64,000 bases of DNA from NCBI RefSeq assembly GCF_000332075.2, contig NZ_ALVU02000001.1, positions 2,678,324 to 2,742,323 of the forward strand. Direction: 5' to 3'. The DNA is from Synechocystis sp. PCC 7509 (GTDB taxonomy: Bacteria > Cyanobacteriota > Cyanobacteriia > Cyanobacteriales > Chroococcidiopsidaceae). The first letter of the stretch is position 1, and every line of letters starts with the position of its first letter. This document shows positions 35,623-44,282 of this stretch, piece after piece. A program made the translations under genes and the position numbers. The notes beneath the pieces were generated by a model. That model did no database searches and had not been told where the DNA came from. It saw nothing but the letters and a program-made list of their open reading frames with translations.

Positions 35623-36546
35623 TCAACGTGCTGTCACCAAAGAAGCGCGATCGCGCCATCCCAAAACGGCAAAAGTAACAAGAGATCCTAATAATGCTGC
35701 TCCTACAACTTGATGAGCTACTGTTAAAGGCTCTATTTGGAGATGTAAGCGCAAGGTAGCAATCCCTAACAAAATTTGCAATAGTAATAACCCACCCGCC
35801 ATATTAGCCAATAGCCGTAAAGTGGGGTGTAAAGCCGGAGTTCGCCAAGACATCCACACTACAGTAATGATCGCCAAACTAGGTAAGACTACAAAGCCGA
35901 TATGACTGTACATCACACTACACAAAGCTTTAACTGTTAAACACTGATGCAGCGCCCACCGCGACGCAACCAAAGCGCCGAGCAAACTTTGCAAATATAT
36001 TAAAATCGCTGCCGTAAAGCCCAGCCAAGGCAATTTACCCGCCGTCCCCGTCCCTTGATACGGAGTTAGCGCCGTACCCATAACTAACAGCGTGATAAAA
36101 AATAATAATGCCGTGCCTAAATGGGCAGTTACGATATCAAAACGTAGTAATTGCGTAACTGTTAAGCCGCCGAGTACGCCTTGAAACATAATTAAACCCA
36201 AGGAGAAAGTAGCCGCCCAAGGTAGCCAATTGGGTAATTGACGGCGATTCCACCAAGAAGTAACGGTTAATGCGATCGCTCCCACCCCAATTAACGCCGC
36301 ATCTAAGCGATGAAACCACTCTAAAAATACTTGTAGATTCATTTGCGCTCTTGGCACGAGCGTACCGTAACACAAGGGCCAATCAGGACAAGCTAAACCT
36401 GCATTCATCACGCGGGTAGCGCTACCAATTGCCATCAAAATTAGCGTAGCAATACACAACTTCCATACCCAGCGCCGGATTCGATCTTGCGGCGTTGAGC
36501 GGTTTTGCCTCTCAGCGCTAGTTTGCGGAACAATAAATTCTGTCAT
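35623..36546 (-). CDS. ctaA: Heme A synthase
   Basis: I place the start at ATG 36546 (MTEFIVPQTSAERQNR) because AGAAGG lies 9 bases upstream; an ATG at 36579 would add 11 residues. The 307-residue protein has about eight transmembrane helices, the conserved loop GLACPDWPLCYG, and the heme-binding histidines in EWFHRLDA, TAHLGTA, YSHIGF and VAHQVVGA. It oxidises heme o to heme a. It is transcribed away from ctaC across about 370 bp and is followed by ctaB. Confidence 0.94.
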   Translation of the reverse strand: MTEFIVPQTSAERQNRSTPQDRIRRWVWKLCIATLILMAIGSATRVMNAGLACPDWPLCYGTLVPRAQMNLQVFLEWFHRLDAALIGVGAIALTVTSWWNRRQLPNWLPWAATFSLGLIMFQGVLGGLTVTQLLRFDIVTAHLGTALLFFITLLVMGTALTPYQGTGTAGKLPWLGFTAAILIYLQSLLGALVASRWALHQCLTVKALCSVMYSHIGFVVLPSLAIITVVWMSWRTPALHPTLRLLANMAGGLLLLQILLGIATLRLHLQIEPLTVAHQVVGAALLGSLVTFAVLGWRDRASLVTAR

Positions 36547-36914
36547 GGACGATACCTTCTGCCCATCTGTATAAGCCATTAAAGTTTATTATTTTAAGAT
36601 TTCTGGCTTGCTTCCACCCTAACGCATAGTCTTTGAGAGGGTAAAAATTTATTTTGATTTTAAAGCTTTAATTTGCAGCTATTCAGGATCTTTTATATTT
36701 GCCTGCCTCCTCTAGGGCTGTAAACAATCTTTGCGTTTCTTAACAATAGCTCAAAGCAAGAGTTAGTAGGAGAGACAGGAAAAAAAAGTAGCGATCGCCA
36801 AGAAAATCAGTAAAAAGTATTTTAACCAACTCACTAAGCCCAATAGCTGCACTAACGTGGTAAGTGAGTAAAACTAGAAATAGTAGTAAATTCGTAAATA
36901 TAAATTACAGACCC

Positions 36915-37982
36915 GTGAAAATCCCAAGTTCTATTTGGACTTTACTTATAGGCATCGTACTGACCTTATTCAGCCTCTGGTATGGTCAAAATCATGGACT
37001 ACTACCCGTTGCTGCTACCGATGAAGCTGTACTTGTAGACGGTCTGTTTAATACGATGATGACCGTATCTATCGGTCTATTTTTGCTAGTTGAAGGCATT
37101 TTAATTTATTCAGCATTTAAGTATCGCCGCACTCCTGGCGACAACACCGACGCAGCGCCAGTATTTGGCAACGTCCCCTTAGAAATTCTCTGGACAGCAA
37201 TTCCAGCGATCGTTGTACTAGGCATCTCAATTTATAGCTTTGATGTTTACAACTCCATTGGTGGGTTCGATCCCCACGATATGCAAGCAGCAACCCAGTC
37301 TCAAGCTGTGAAAATGCCTGGAAGTGCGATCGCGGCAACATTGAGCGACAACGCCAATCAACAAAAGTCTGACGCAGCGATGCAAGACCCCGCAACAGCA
37401 GCCGTTCGCAACTCAGACCAAATTCCGCAAAAAAATGATGCCCCTGGTTTAGGGATTGTTTCGCCCACTATTGGCGCAAGTCCAGATCGAGAAGGCAAGT
37501 CACCAGAATTTGCCGTAAACGTTACCGGGATGCAGTACGCCTGGATTTTTACCTATCCTGATACGGGAATTGTTTCTAGCGAACTGCACGTACCGATTGG
37601 GCGAGAAGTAATCGCCAACATGAGCGCCAACGATGTAATTCATGCGTTTTGGGTTCCAGAATTTCGTTTAAAGCAAGACGTGATCCCCGGTCGCCAGACT
37701 TCAATCCGCTTTACTCCCCGCGTGGAAGGAACTTATCCTTTAATTTGTGCGGAACTATGCGGACCCTATCACGGCGCTATGAATACTAAAGTTATTGTCG
37801 AACCGCAGCAAGTTTTTGACCAGTGGGTAAAAGAGCAGCAAGTCGCCCAGGTAGATACATTGAATAGCGCGATCGCTCTTAATCCTACAGAAAAGTCACC
37901 CAACGACTTTTTAGCACCTTATACTAGCGATTTGGGCATCAATTCAGAAATGCTTAACCAAGTTTCTAGCCACCACCACTGA
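36915..37982 (+). CDS. ctaC: Cytochrome c oxidase subunit II
   Basis: Cyanobacterial homologs start at the GTG 36915 (KIPSSIWTLLIGIVLT); the GTG at 36864 would add 17 polar residues. The product has 355 residues, two transmembrane helices in the first 125, and the CuA site in CAELCGPYHGAMN near the C-terminus with the first His ligand in DVIHAFWVPEF. Between helix 2 and the cupredoxin domain is a polar insertion of about 80 residues (QAATQSQAVKM to SPDREGKSPEF), longer than in most bacteria. First gene of the oxidase operon. Confidence 0.94.
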   Translation: MKIPSSIWTLLIGIVLTLFSLWYGQNHGLLPVAATDEAVLVDGLFNTMMTVSIGLFLLVEGILIYSAFKYRRTPGDNTDAAPVFGNVPLEILWTAIPAIVVLGISIYSFDVYNSIGGFDPHDMQAATQSQAVKMPGSAIAATLSDNANQQKSDAAMQDPATAAVRNSDQIPQKNDAPGLGIVSPTIGASPDREGKSPEFAVNVTGMQYAWIFTYPDTGIVSSELHVPIGREVIANMSANDVIHAFWVPEFRLKQDVIPGRQTSIRFTPRVEGTYPLICAELCGPYHGAMNTKVIVEPQQVFDQWVKEQQVAQVDTLNSAIALNPTEKSPNDFLAPYTSDLGINSEMLNQVSSHHH

Positions 37983-38005
37983 TGCAAAATTTGACATAAA
38001 TTTCT

Positions 38006-39748
38006 ATGACTCAAGCACAGTTACAAGAAAGAGCCAACATACCCGCTCATAATGAAGACGCAGCCAATAGAAATTGGCGCGATTTCTTTACCTTCAACAC
38101 CGACCATAAAGTAATTGGCATTCAGTATTTAGTTACAACCTTTGTCTTTTACTGTATCGGTGGATTGATGGCGGATTTAGTTCGCACCGAATTAAAAACC
38201 CCAGACCTAGATTTTGTCAGCGCCGAAGTATACAACAGCTTGTTTACACTCCACGCTACGGTAATGATTTTCCTCTGGATTGTTCCCGCCGGAGCAGGAT
38301 TTGCTAACTATCTAATTCCGCTCATGATTGGGGCGAAAGATATGGCATTTCCCAAGTTAAACGCCGTAGCTTTTTGGATGGTTCCCCCAGCAGGATTATT
38401 GCTAGTTTCAAGTTTAGCTATTGGCGATGCGCCCGACGCTGGTTGGACTTCCTACCCGCCTTTGAGCCTAGTAACAGGGCAAGTAGGCGAAGCCATCTGG
38501 ATTATGAGCTTGCTATTACTGGGGACATCCTCAATTTTGGGTTCGTTAAACTTCCTAGTTACACTGCTGAAAATGCGAACCCCAGGAATGGGAGTATTTC
38601 AAATGCCCTTATTTTGTTGGGCAATGTTTTCTACTTCTGCCTTAGCTTTGTTATCAACTCCGGTATTAGCTGGCGCTTTAATCTTGTTGGCGTTTGACTT
38701 GCTGGCGGGGACAACGTTTTTTAACCCCACTGGTGGCGGCGACCCAGTAGTTTACCAACATATGTTTTGGTTTTACTCCCACCCCGCCGTATATCTGATG
38801 ATTTTGCCGTTTTTTGGGGTAATTTCGGAAGTTATACCAGTCCACGCGCGTAAACCCATATTTGGCTACAAAGCGATCGCTTATTCCAGTCTAGCTATCA
38901 GCTTTTTGGGCTTAATAGTCTGGGCGCACCATATGTTTACTAGCGGTATTCCCGGCTGGTTGCGGATGTTTTTCATGATTACCTCCATGATTATCGCCGT
39001 ACCTACAGGCATTAAAATATTTAGCTGGTTGGCGACCTTGTGGGGCGGCAAACTCCGCTTAAATAGTGCTTTATTGTTTGCAATGGGCTTTGTGGGAATC
39101 TTTGTAATTGGTGGAATCAGTGGCGTAATGTTAGCTGCTGTCCCCTTTGATATCCACGTCCACGATACTTATTTTGTAGTCGCTCACCTGCACTATGTAC
39201 TGTTTGGCGGTAGTGTATTAGGCATCTATGCAGGTTATTACCACTGGTTTCCGAAGGTTACAGGGCGGATGATTAACGAATTTTGGGGTAAAGTTCATTT
39301 TGCCTTAACAATCGTTGGTCTAAACCTTGCCTTTTTACCCATGCACAAATTAGGCATGATGGGTATGAACCGCCGGATTGCCATGTACGATCCCAAGTAC
39401 GAAACGCTAAATTTTATCTGTACAATGGGCGCGTATTTGCTGGCAATTTCTACTTTCCCCTTCATAATTAATGCAATTTGGAGTTGGCACTACGGGCCAA
39501 AAGCTGGCGATAATCCTTGGGAAGCCTTAACTTTGGAATGGATGACAACTTCACCTCCAGCCATTGAAAACTTTGATGGGTTTCCTGTACTAGCTACCGG
39601 CCCTTACGACTACGGCATGAACAACAAAAAAGCTGTAGATGTACCATTAGCCGATGAACGAGAGCCAGCTTTAGCAGCAGGGCCAAGCTCTGTATTACGA
39701 GCCGATCCCGATCCCTCTGTGGCTGCTAATCCAGAAGATCGCAAATAA
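38006..39748 (+). CDS. ctaD: Cytochrome c oxidase subunit I
   Basis: The 580-residue catalytic subunit has twelve membrane helices. Heme-a and heme-a3/CuB ligands are seen in TLHATVMIFLW, FWFYSHPAVY, WAHHMFTSG and HDTYFVVAHLHYVLFGG. The motif HPAVY replaces the HPEVY of mitochondrial-type oxidases, a change I know from cyanobacterial enzymes, so it affects the proton pathway rather than signalling decay. It follows ctaC by 23 bp, and a strong hairpin separates it from ctaE. Confidence 0.96.
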   Translation: MTQAQLQERANIPAHNEDAANRNWRDFFTFNTDHKVIGIQYLVTTFVFYCIGGLMADLVRTELKTPDLDFVSAEVYNSLFTLHATVMIFLWIVPAGAGFANYLIPLMIGAKDMAFPKLNAVAFWMVPPAGLLLVSSLAIGDAPDAGWTSYPPLSLVTGQVGEAIWIMSLLLLGTSSILGSLNFLVTLLKMRTPGMGVFQMPLFCWAMFSTSALALLSTPVLAGALILLAFDLLAGTTFFNPTGGGDPVVYQHMFWFYSHPAVYLMILPFFGVISEVIPVHARKPIFGYKAIAYSSLAISFLGLIVWAHHMFTSGIPGWLRMFFMITSMIIAVPTGIKIFSWLATLWGGKLRLNSALLFAMGFVGIFVIGGISGVMLAAVPFDIHVHDTYFVVAHLHYVLFGGSVLGIYAGYYHWFPKVTGRMINEFWGKVHFALTIVGLNLAFLPMHKLGMMGMNRRIAMYDPKYETLNFICTMGAYLLAISTFPFIINAIWSWHYGPKAGDNPWEALTLEWMTTSPPAIENFDGFPVLATGPYDYGMNNKKAVDVPLADEREPALAAGPSSVLRADPDPSVAANPEDRK

Positions 39749-39750
39749 AT

Positions 39751-39794
39751 AAAAGCTAAAAGATGGATTCTTTATTAATCATCTTTTAGCTTTT
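39751..39794 (+). terminator. Perfect 15-bp hairpin between ctaD and ctaE
   Basis: AAAAGCTAAAAGATG (39751-39765) pairs perfectly with CATCTTTTAGCTTTT (39780-39794); loop of 14 bases. It starts 2 bases after the ctaD stop and lies 30 bp before ctaE. It may stop part of the transcripts or protect the ctaCD message. Confidence 0.75.
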
Positions 39795-39824
39795 AACTTA
39801 ATTACCTTATTGAGTAAAAGATTC

Positions 39825-40448
39825 ATGCAAATTCAAACTATAGATCCAGCTAAAACGGAACTCAATCATCACCATACGGCGGAAGTAGCCGGACACCACG
39901 CAGAACACCCCGACCACCGCATTTTTGGCTTAATTATATTTTTAGTTGCCGAAGGGATGATTTTTCTAGGAATGTTTGGCGCTTACCTAGCTTTCCGTTC
40001 TATATTACCTGTTTGGCCCCCCGCAGGAACACCGCGTTTAGAATTGTTGCTACCTGGAGTTAACACAGTTTTGCTAATTTCTAGCAGCTTTGTCATGCAC
40101 AACGCTGATGTCGCGGTGAAGAAAAACGACGTTAAAGGAATGCAAAAATGGTTGGCAATTACCGCCGCAATGGGGGCAATTTTCTTAGTTGGGCAACTAT
40201 ACGAGTACAGCCATTTAGAATTTACCCTAACTACAAACTTGTTTGCTAGTGCCTTTTACGTTTTAACAGGGTTTCACGGATTGCACGTATTTATCGGCGT
40301 GAGTGCGATCGCCGCCGTATTATGGAGAAGTCGCAAGGCTGGACACTACAGCAGCGAAAAGCACTTTGGCGTAGAAGCTGCCGAAATTTATTGGCACTTT
40401 GTAGACGTAGTGTGGATTATTTTGTTCGGCTTGTTGTACTTGCTATAA
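39825..40448 (+). CDS. ctaE: Cytochrome c oxidase subunit III
   Basis: The ATG at 39825 (MQIQTIDPAKTELNHHHTAE) is preferred over the TTG at 39810. The 207-residue protein has five helices and the subunit III signatures EGMIFLGMFGAYLAFRS, TGFHGLHVFIGV and YWHFVDVVWIILFGLLYL. It completes the oxidase operon. An His-rich N-terminus (NHHHTAEVAGHHAEH) is typical for cyanobacteria. Confidence 0.95.
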   Translation: MQIQTIDPAKTELNHHHTAEVAGHHAEHPDHRIFGLIIFLVAEGMIFLGMFGAYLAFRSILPVWPPAGTPRLELLLPGVNTVLLISSSFVMHNADVAVKKNDVKGMQKWLAITAAMGAIFLVGQLYEYSHLEFTLTTNLFASAFYVLTGFHGLHVFIGVSAIAAVLWRSRKAGHYSSEKHFGVEAAEIYWHFVDVVWIILFGLLYLL

Positions 40449-40472
40449 TCGCTGCAAAACTAACTATAAAAG

Positions 40473-40496
40473 AGCCTCCAATTGGGGGCTTTTTTA
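40473..40496 (+). terminator. Terminator of the oxidase operon
   Basis: AGCCTCC (40473-40479) pairs with GGGGGCT (40484-40490) with one G-U pair, followed by six T. Confidence 0.85.
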
Positions 40497-40673
40497 ATTA
40501 ATAAACATAGCTGATTTGGTCTATAGGTATTAGAAAAAATCTGCATATTATGCCTGTAAAGGAATGTGACACTTATACTACAGAAACATGAAGTAAAAGA
40601 TTGTGTGGAGATTTTTATTATAATCAATAGTTACATGGCTTTGTAATTTATTATATTTACTTTGTAGCTAAGT

Positions 40674-41588
40674 ATGAAAAAAATATTTATTGATGCAAAC
40701 ATATACTTGAATTTTTTTGATAGTAATAAGCCAGAGCTAAAAAAATTACTTTGTTCTCTTTTAGAGAGTAAAAATAGTTTATTTATAAATGCACAAATTG
40801 TTAATGAAGTCAACAGGAATAAGCTTGGAATAGCTCAGAAGAGCTTGATAAATCATTTTACTAACTTATCCAATATTAAATCAAGCAATTTGCCCGAACA
40901 TTTAGAAATGGAAAGTACAAACTTACAAAGCTGGAACAGCCAAAGTAAGAAGATACATCAAGAACAAGAAGCTCTCCAGAAAGAGCTTGAAGCTCTAATA
41001 CACAAAACGCTTGAAGAAATAATGTTTTCTAACGATCAAGTTTCACGCACTTTTTCCCTTCTTTTTGAAGGCGCTCTAGAAGCATCTGAGCCTGAATTTC
41101 AAGCAGCAAGGCTTAGAAAAGAGTTAGGTAATCCCCCAGGTAAACCTAATGATCCTTTAGGCGACCAAATATCTTGGGAGCAATTTTTGAATTTCTCAAG
41201 AGGCTCAGAAAAAATATGGATTATTACTAATGATTTAGATTACTACACAGTATTTAAAGGTAAGAGATACCTAAATTCATTTTTATATAATGAGTTATTT
41301 AAAGCTAAAGCTAATCCTCCCTCAATTTTTTGTTTTGCAAGTTTGGCAGAGGGATTAAGGCATTTCAACGAAAATAGCTTAGAAAAAATCGATAATTTGC
41401 CTACTGACGAGGAGCTTAAACTTATTACTGAAGAGGAACTTTCTAGCTCAGTAGCTCAAACAGAAGCTTCAAGGTTTTTTCCTGTTTTTGAACAAGGGAA
41501 GCTTACATATGTATATTTGCCACCTGGATTCAAATCTCCTAATCATTATATTCAGTATCTTAGAACATATGATTCAGAAGAATGGTAG
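40674..41588 (+). CDS. PIN domain-containing protein, AT-rich accessory gene
   Basis: The 304-residue protein opens with MKKIFIDANIYLNFFD, a clear PIN nuclease start with catalytic Asp7, and conserves Glu in AQIVNEVNRNK and Asp residues in DPLGDQISWEQF and WIITNDLDYY. The C-terminal 90 residues are unrelated and end with LPPGFKSPNHYIQYL. It is longer than VapC toxins (about 130-150) and has no adjacent antitoxin gene. Codon use is more AT-rich than that of the oxidase genes next door, suggesting acquisition. It begins the accessory island. Confidence 0.75.
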   Translation: MKKIFIDANIYLNFFDSNKPELKKLLCSLLESKNSLFINAQIVNEVNRNKLGIAQKSLINHFTNLSNIKSSNLPEHLEMESTNLQSWNSQSKKIHQEQEALQKELEALIHKTLEEIMFSNDQVSRTFSLLFEGALEASEPEFQAARLRKELGNPPGKPNDPLGDQISWEQFLNFSRGSEKIWIITNDLDYYTVFKGKRYLNSFLYNELFKAKANPPSIFCFASLAEGLRHFNENSLEKIDNLPTDEELKLITEEELSSSVAQTEASRFFPVFEQGKLTYVYLPPGFKSPNHYIQYLRTYDSEEW

Positions 41589-41707
41589 CAGTAGCAATTC
41601 AAAGTTGCAAATCTTACTTATGATTTTATCAGATATTAAGTGATGAATATGCAATATAGCAAGCCTGTTGGAGTGGATATATTAATGGTATTACAAAGGT
41701 TACTTAC

Positions 41708-41801
41708 AGCCGCTCAACAGGAACGTTAGTGTAAATACTTTCTGGGAAGAAGTGCGAAGTCTTTTTATAGTGCTTATTAGTTGCAAAGACTTCGCCCTAC
41801 C
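41708..41801. repeat. Island repeat, copy A
   Basis: The copy reads AGCCGCTCAACAGGAACGTT, then AGTGTAAATACTTTCTGGGA and AGAAGTGCGAAGTCTTT, and ends with AAAGACTTCG. CGAAGTCTTT (41755-41764) and AAAGACTTCG (41785-41794) form a perfect 10-bp inverted repeat. CCTGTTGGAG upstream (near 41665) can pair with CTCAACAGG inside it. Related copies lie at 42631, 43234, 44740 and 45580. Confidence 0.8.
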
Positions 41802-41837
41802 ATAAAACTATTTGATACTATCTAACTAAGGCGATTT

Positions 41838-42251
41838 GTGAGAGATGTTTTTCATCAAGTAGTTAAAGTTGCATTGCAAAAAGATGGATGGACTATAACT
41901 CACGATCCCTTGTCGATTAGCTCTGGTGGTGTGAATATGGCAATTGACTTAGGGGCTGAAAAGATGATTGCGGCAGAAAAAGATGATGTAAAAATAGCAG
42001 TAGAAGTCAAAAGTTTTTTAGAATATTCCTCAGCAATTTCTGGCTTTCACATGGCGCTAGGACAATTCATTAATTATCGTGGAGCATTGAGGAAAGAAGA
42101 CCCAAATCGCTTGTTATATTTAGCTGTACCTCTAACTACATACAATACATTTTTTCAGTTAGATTTTCCGCAGTGGATAATGCAAGAAAATCAAGTCAAA
42201 TTAGTTATTTACGAGCCAGAAAGTGAGGTCATTGTTGAATGGAGAGAATAA
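41838..42251 (+). CDS. xisH: XisH family protein
   Basis: The 137-residue protein starts at GTG 41838 and matches XisH: RDVFHQVVKVALQKDGWTIT, IAVEVKSFL, MALGQFINYRGAL. The fold is a PD-(D/E)XK nuclease type (Glu and Lys in VEVKSF). XisH and XisI were named as factors controlling excision of the fdxN element in Anabaena, yet most copies stand alone with no such element, as here. It overlaps xisI by 13 bp. Confidence 0.92.
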   Translation: MRDVFHQVVKVALQKDGWTITHDPLSISSGGVNMAIDLGAEKMIAAEKDDVKIAVEVKSFLEYSSAISGFHMALGQFINYRGALRKEDPNRLLYLAVPLTTYNTFFQLDFPQWIMQENQVKLVIYEPESEVIVEWRE

Positions 42252-42574
42252 AAATATACCAGCAGCACGTACAACAGCTACTTTCAAAATATGCTCAATA
42301 TAAGCCTGCTTATGGAGAAATTGAAGTAGAAACAATTTTTGATGTAGAACGAAACCACTATCAAATTGTGCATATAGGATGGCATCAACAACGCTGGATA
42401 CATACTTGCATAATTCATATTGATATTAAAAACGATAAAATTTGGATTCAGTGGAATGCAACAGAAGCAGACATTGCCTCAGAGTTAGTAGAATTGGGCG
42501 TACCTAAAAAAGATATTGTCTTAGGATTTCAGCCGCCTTTCATGCGCCAATTTACAAGCTATGCGGTGAGTTGA
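42239..42574 (+). CDS. xisI: XisI family protein
   Basis: The 111-residue protein has the XisI pattern: MERIKIYQQHVQQLLSKYAQ, RNHYQIVHIGWHQQRWIHTC, ATEADIASELVELGVPKKDI and VLGFQPPFMRQFTSYA. It overlaps xisH by 13 bp, the usual tight pairing. The two may form a defence or toxin-like module; this is inferred from their frequent occurrence as mobile pairs. Confidence 0.93.
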   Translation: MERIKIYQQHVQQLLSKYAQYKPAYGEIEVETIFDVERNHYQIVHIGWHQQRWIHTCIIHIDIKNDKIWIQWNATEADIASELVELGVPKKDIVLGFQPPFMRQFTSYAVS

Positions 42575-42630
42575 AACTTTGGTTATAAAATGCGATCGCG
42601 CATCCAAAAATAAAAGTATTAAGTTGAGGA

Positions 42631-42660
42631 TAAAGTCTTTTTAAAGTGCTGATTAGTTAA
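42631..42660. repeat. Island repeat, partial copy B
   Basis: The stretch AAAGTCTTTTTAAAGTGCTG and the following ATTAGTTAA matches the central part of copy A (AGTCTTTTTATAGTGCTTATTAGTT). It ends right at the ATG of the HicA-like gene. Confidence 0.6.
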
Positions 42661-42661
42661 A

Positions 42662-42970
42662 ATGCGATCGCTTAAACACTTCAAGCTCTATTACCGAATT
42701 TTTCCGTATAGTGAGAAAATAGGATGGAACACCAAAACAATCTCCACGCCCAGGAAGATTCGCGAGTTAAAATCTCAGATTGCGCGTGAAGGATTTATTT
42801 ACTTGCCCAAGCGCGGTAAAGGTAGCCATGAGCGTTGGCGGCATCCTCAACTTAGAAAAACACTGACAATCTCTGGCAAAGATGGAGATGATGTGCCACT
42901 TTACCTAGAAAAACAACTAGCAAATTTACTTGCTGCACTAGAAGAGTTAAGGGAGGACGAGGATTTATGA
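42662..42970 (+). CDS. hicA: HicA-like toxin of a HicAB module
   Basis: The frame from ATG 42662 gives 102 residues. The HicA core is in the middle: KIRELKSQIAREGFIYLPKR, GKGSHERWRHPQLRKTLTIS with the catalytic His in GSHERW. The N-terminal 30 residues are not typical of HicA, and the start codon lies inside a HIP1 site next to a repeat copy, so the true start may be further in or the N-terminus is a fused remnant. HicA is an mRNA interferase. It overlaps hicB by 4 bp (ATGA). Confidence 0.8.
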   Translation: MRSLKHFKLYYRIFPYSEKIGWNTKTISTPRKIRELKSQIAREGFIYLPKRGKGSHERWRHPQLRKTLTISGKDGDDVPLYLEKQLANLLAALEELREDEDL

Positions 42971-43185
42971 ATCGGTACAGCATGATTGTTCAATGGTCTG
43001 ATGAAGATCGGCTTTTCCTAGTTACGATTCCAGAATTTGCCGATCTTGTTGTAATGCCTTGTACTCATGGCAAAAATCGTGAGGAAGCAATTCACAACGG
43101 TGAAGAAATTATTGAAATGTATTTGGAAGCTTGGCAAGCAGAAGGCGAACCTATTCCTGAACCTAGGACGCAACAGATTGCCTAA
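42967..43185 (+). CDS. hicB: HicB-like antitoxin
   Basis: The 72-residue protein has the HicB fold: MNRYSMIVQWSDEDRLFLVT, IPEFADLVVMPCTHGKNREE and a helix (AIHNGEEIIEMYLEAWQAEG). It has no C-terminal DNA-binding domain, as in the short HicB group. It is translationally coupled to hicA and should neutralise it. Confidence 0.9.
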   Translation: MNRYSMIVQWSDEDRLFLVTIPEFADLVVMPCTHGKNREEAIHNGEEIIEMYLEAWQAEGEPIPEPRTQQIA

Positions 43186-43550
43186 TGGTTGCAGTTAATT
43201 TAATAAATATAGAAAAACTAGCAATACACTGATGGGAGAAGTGCGGAGTCTTTTTATAATTCTAATTAGTTAAAAAGACTTCGCCTCAACAGTTCAAGAT
43301 TTATTAAATAAGTTTTCCGTATAACACCGCTTACAAGGTGGATACGCAGAAAAATTCCGTATACTTTCCAAATATGGATGTTATACAGACAATTTCTTCT
43401 TATCATGCCTAAAAATGACTAGGATGCTTGTATATTGTGCTTTGTCAAAAGATTATGTGCAAAATTTCAGTATAATGAATAGTTTTTCTGCCTGATTTTA
43501 GAAAATGTTACTGCTTAGTTAGTTTATTACAAGAATAATACGTAAGATTT
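43186..43550. other. Gene-free spacer with island repeat copy C
   Basis: At 43234-43290 lies a copy of the island repeat (GGGAGAAGTGCGGAGTCTTT, then TTATAATTCTAATTAGTT), with the inverted repeat GCGGAGTCTTTTT/AAAAAGACTTCGC. The rest is AT-rich. GTATAACA near 43320 and TGTTATAC near 43380 are exact inverted repeats, and CCGTATA occurs twice between them; this may be promoter or operator sequence of the next gene. Confidence 0.6.
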
Positions 43551-44174
43551 ATGAGTCGAAGCGGTGCTTTTTACGCAGAAATTTGGCGAAATGATCAATG
43601 GAAGCCGATTCCTACACCTAAATTCTCAAAAGGCAAGGAAATTCCAATTCCTTGTGTAAGCCCTGGGACAGCGTATGAACTATATGCTGCTCTTGCTGGA
43701 TATGAGCGTTGGGGTATGTATCCACTCTGGCATACTGAACCGATAGTACCATTATCCGAACCTCGCGGCTTTCCTAATGATCTGAATCTTATTTATAAAA
43801 AATATTTTGGCTACAATGAATATCCAGAAAGTAATAAGTCGGCAATAAAAAATGCTCTATTCCATACCAATCAGCAGTATCTTACTTGGTTTCTAGTTCA
43901 AGAAGTCAATGATTATGATTGGGACAGAAAATTTCCCCCTTGGATAGGTTATGTAAAGAGTCAGTATGCTTTATTGTTTGGTGATTTATCTTCTTTTCCT
44001 GAGAACTTTCCAGAGGATGAGGGAATCTATATATTCGACGGGGAAGGCAGGACAGAAATTTCTTGGGTGGAAACTTATCGTGAGTTTGTTGGCTGTATAG
44101 ATTGGTTTATTGAAGAACTCCTAAAATTAGGAAATCCAAAGGAGGTGAGGATTATTTTCTGGCTGGACTATTAG
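43551..44174 (+). CDS. Accessory protein of unknown function
   Basis: The 207-residue protein starts MSRSGAFYAEIWRNDQWKPI. It is rich in Trp, Tyr and Phe, has no signal peptide or membrane segment, and ends LGNPKEVRIIFWLDY. The beginning resembles phage or immunity-type proteins that open with MSR-x-x-x-FYA, but I cannot assign a family. It stands alone between island repeats and is immediately followed (14 bp) by an attC-like dyad, the usual position of a cassette gene. Confidence 0.7.
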   Translation: MSRSGAFYAEIWRNDQWKPIPTPKFSKGKEIPIPCVSPGTAYELYAALAGYERWGMYPLWHTEPIVPLSEPRGFPNDLNLIYKKYFGYNEYPESNKSAIKNALFHTNQQYLTWFLVQEVNDYDWDRKFPPWIGYVKSQYALLFGDLSSFPENFPEDEGIYIFDGEGRTEISWVETYREFVGCIDWFIEELLKLGNPKEVRIIFWLDY

Positions 44175-44187
44175 GGTACTAACTACT

Positions 44188-44282
44188 GCATAACAACACT
44201 ATGCAAGAGACGCTCGAACGGCTCCTGTCAGTTGGACTTTTTCCAATTACTGTTCGCGCCCCTGATAGCTCAGTCGTTATGC
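44188..44282. repeat. attC-like dyad 1
   Basis: The 95-bp stretch is bounded by the inverted repeats GCATAAC (44188-44194) and GTTATGC (44276-44282). Inside, CGAAC/GTTCG and CAGTTGGA/TCCAA-CTG segments make an imperfect stem. An attC site of integron cassettes has the same plan (complementary 7-base ends, RYYYAAC and GTTRRRY, around an imperfect dyad). One base in each end differs from that consensus. Confidence 0.45.

Noticed and set aside
38006-39748. HPAVY in place of HPEVY in cytochrome oxidase subunit I as a damaging mutation
   Set aside because: The same motif is known to me from cyanobacterial oxidases, and the rest of the protein is intact.
41838-42574. XisH/XisI as a sign of an fdxN-type excision element
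   Set aside because: No recombinase (XisF), no nif or fdxN gene and no direct repeats at element ends are visible; stand-alone XisHI pairs are common.
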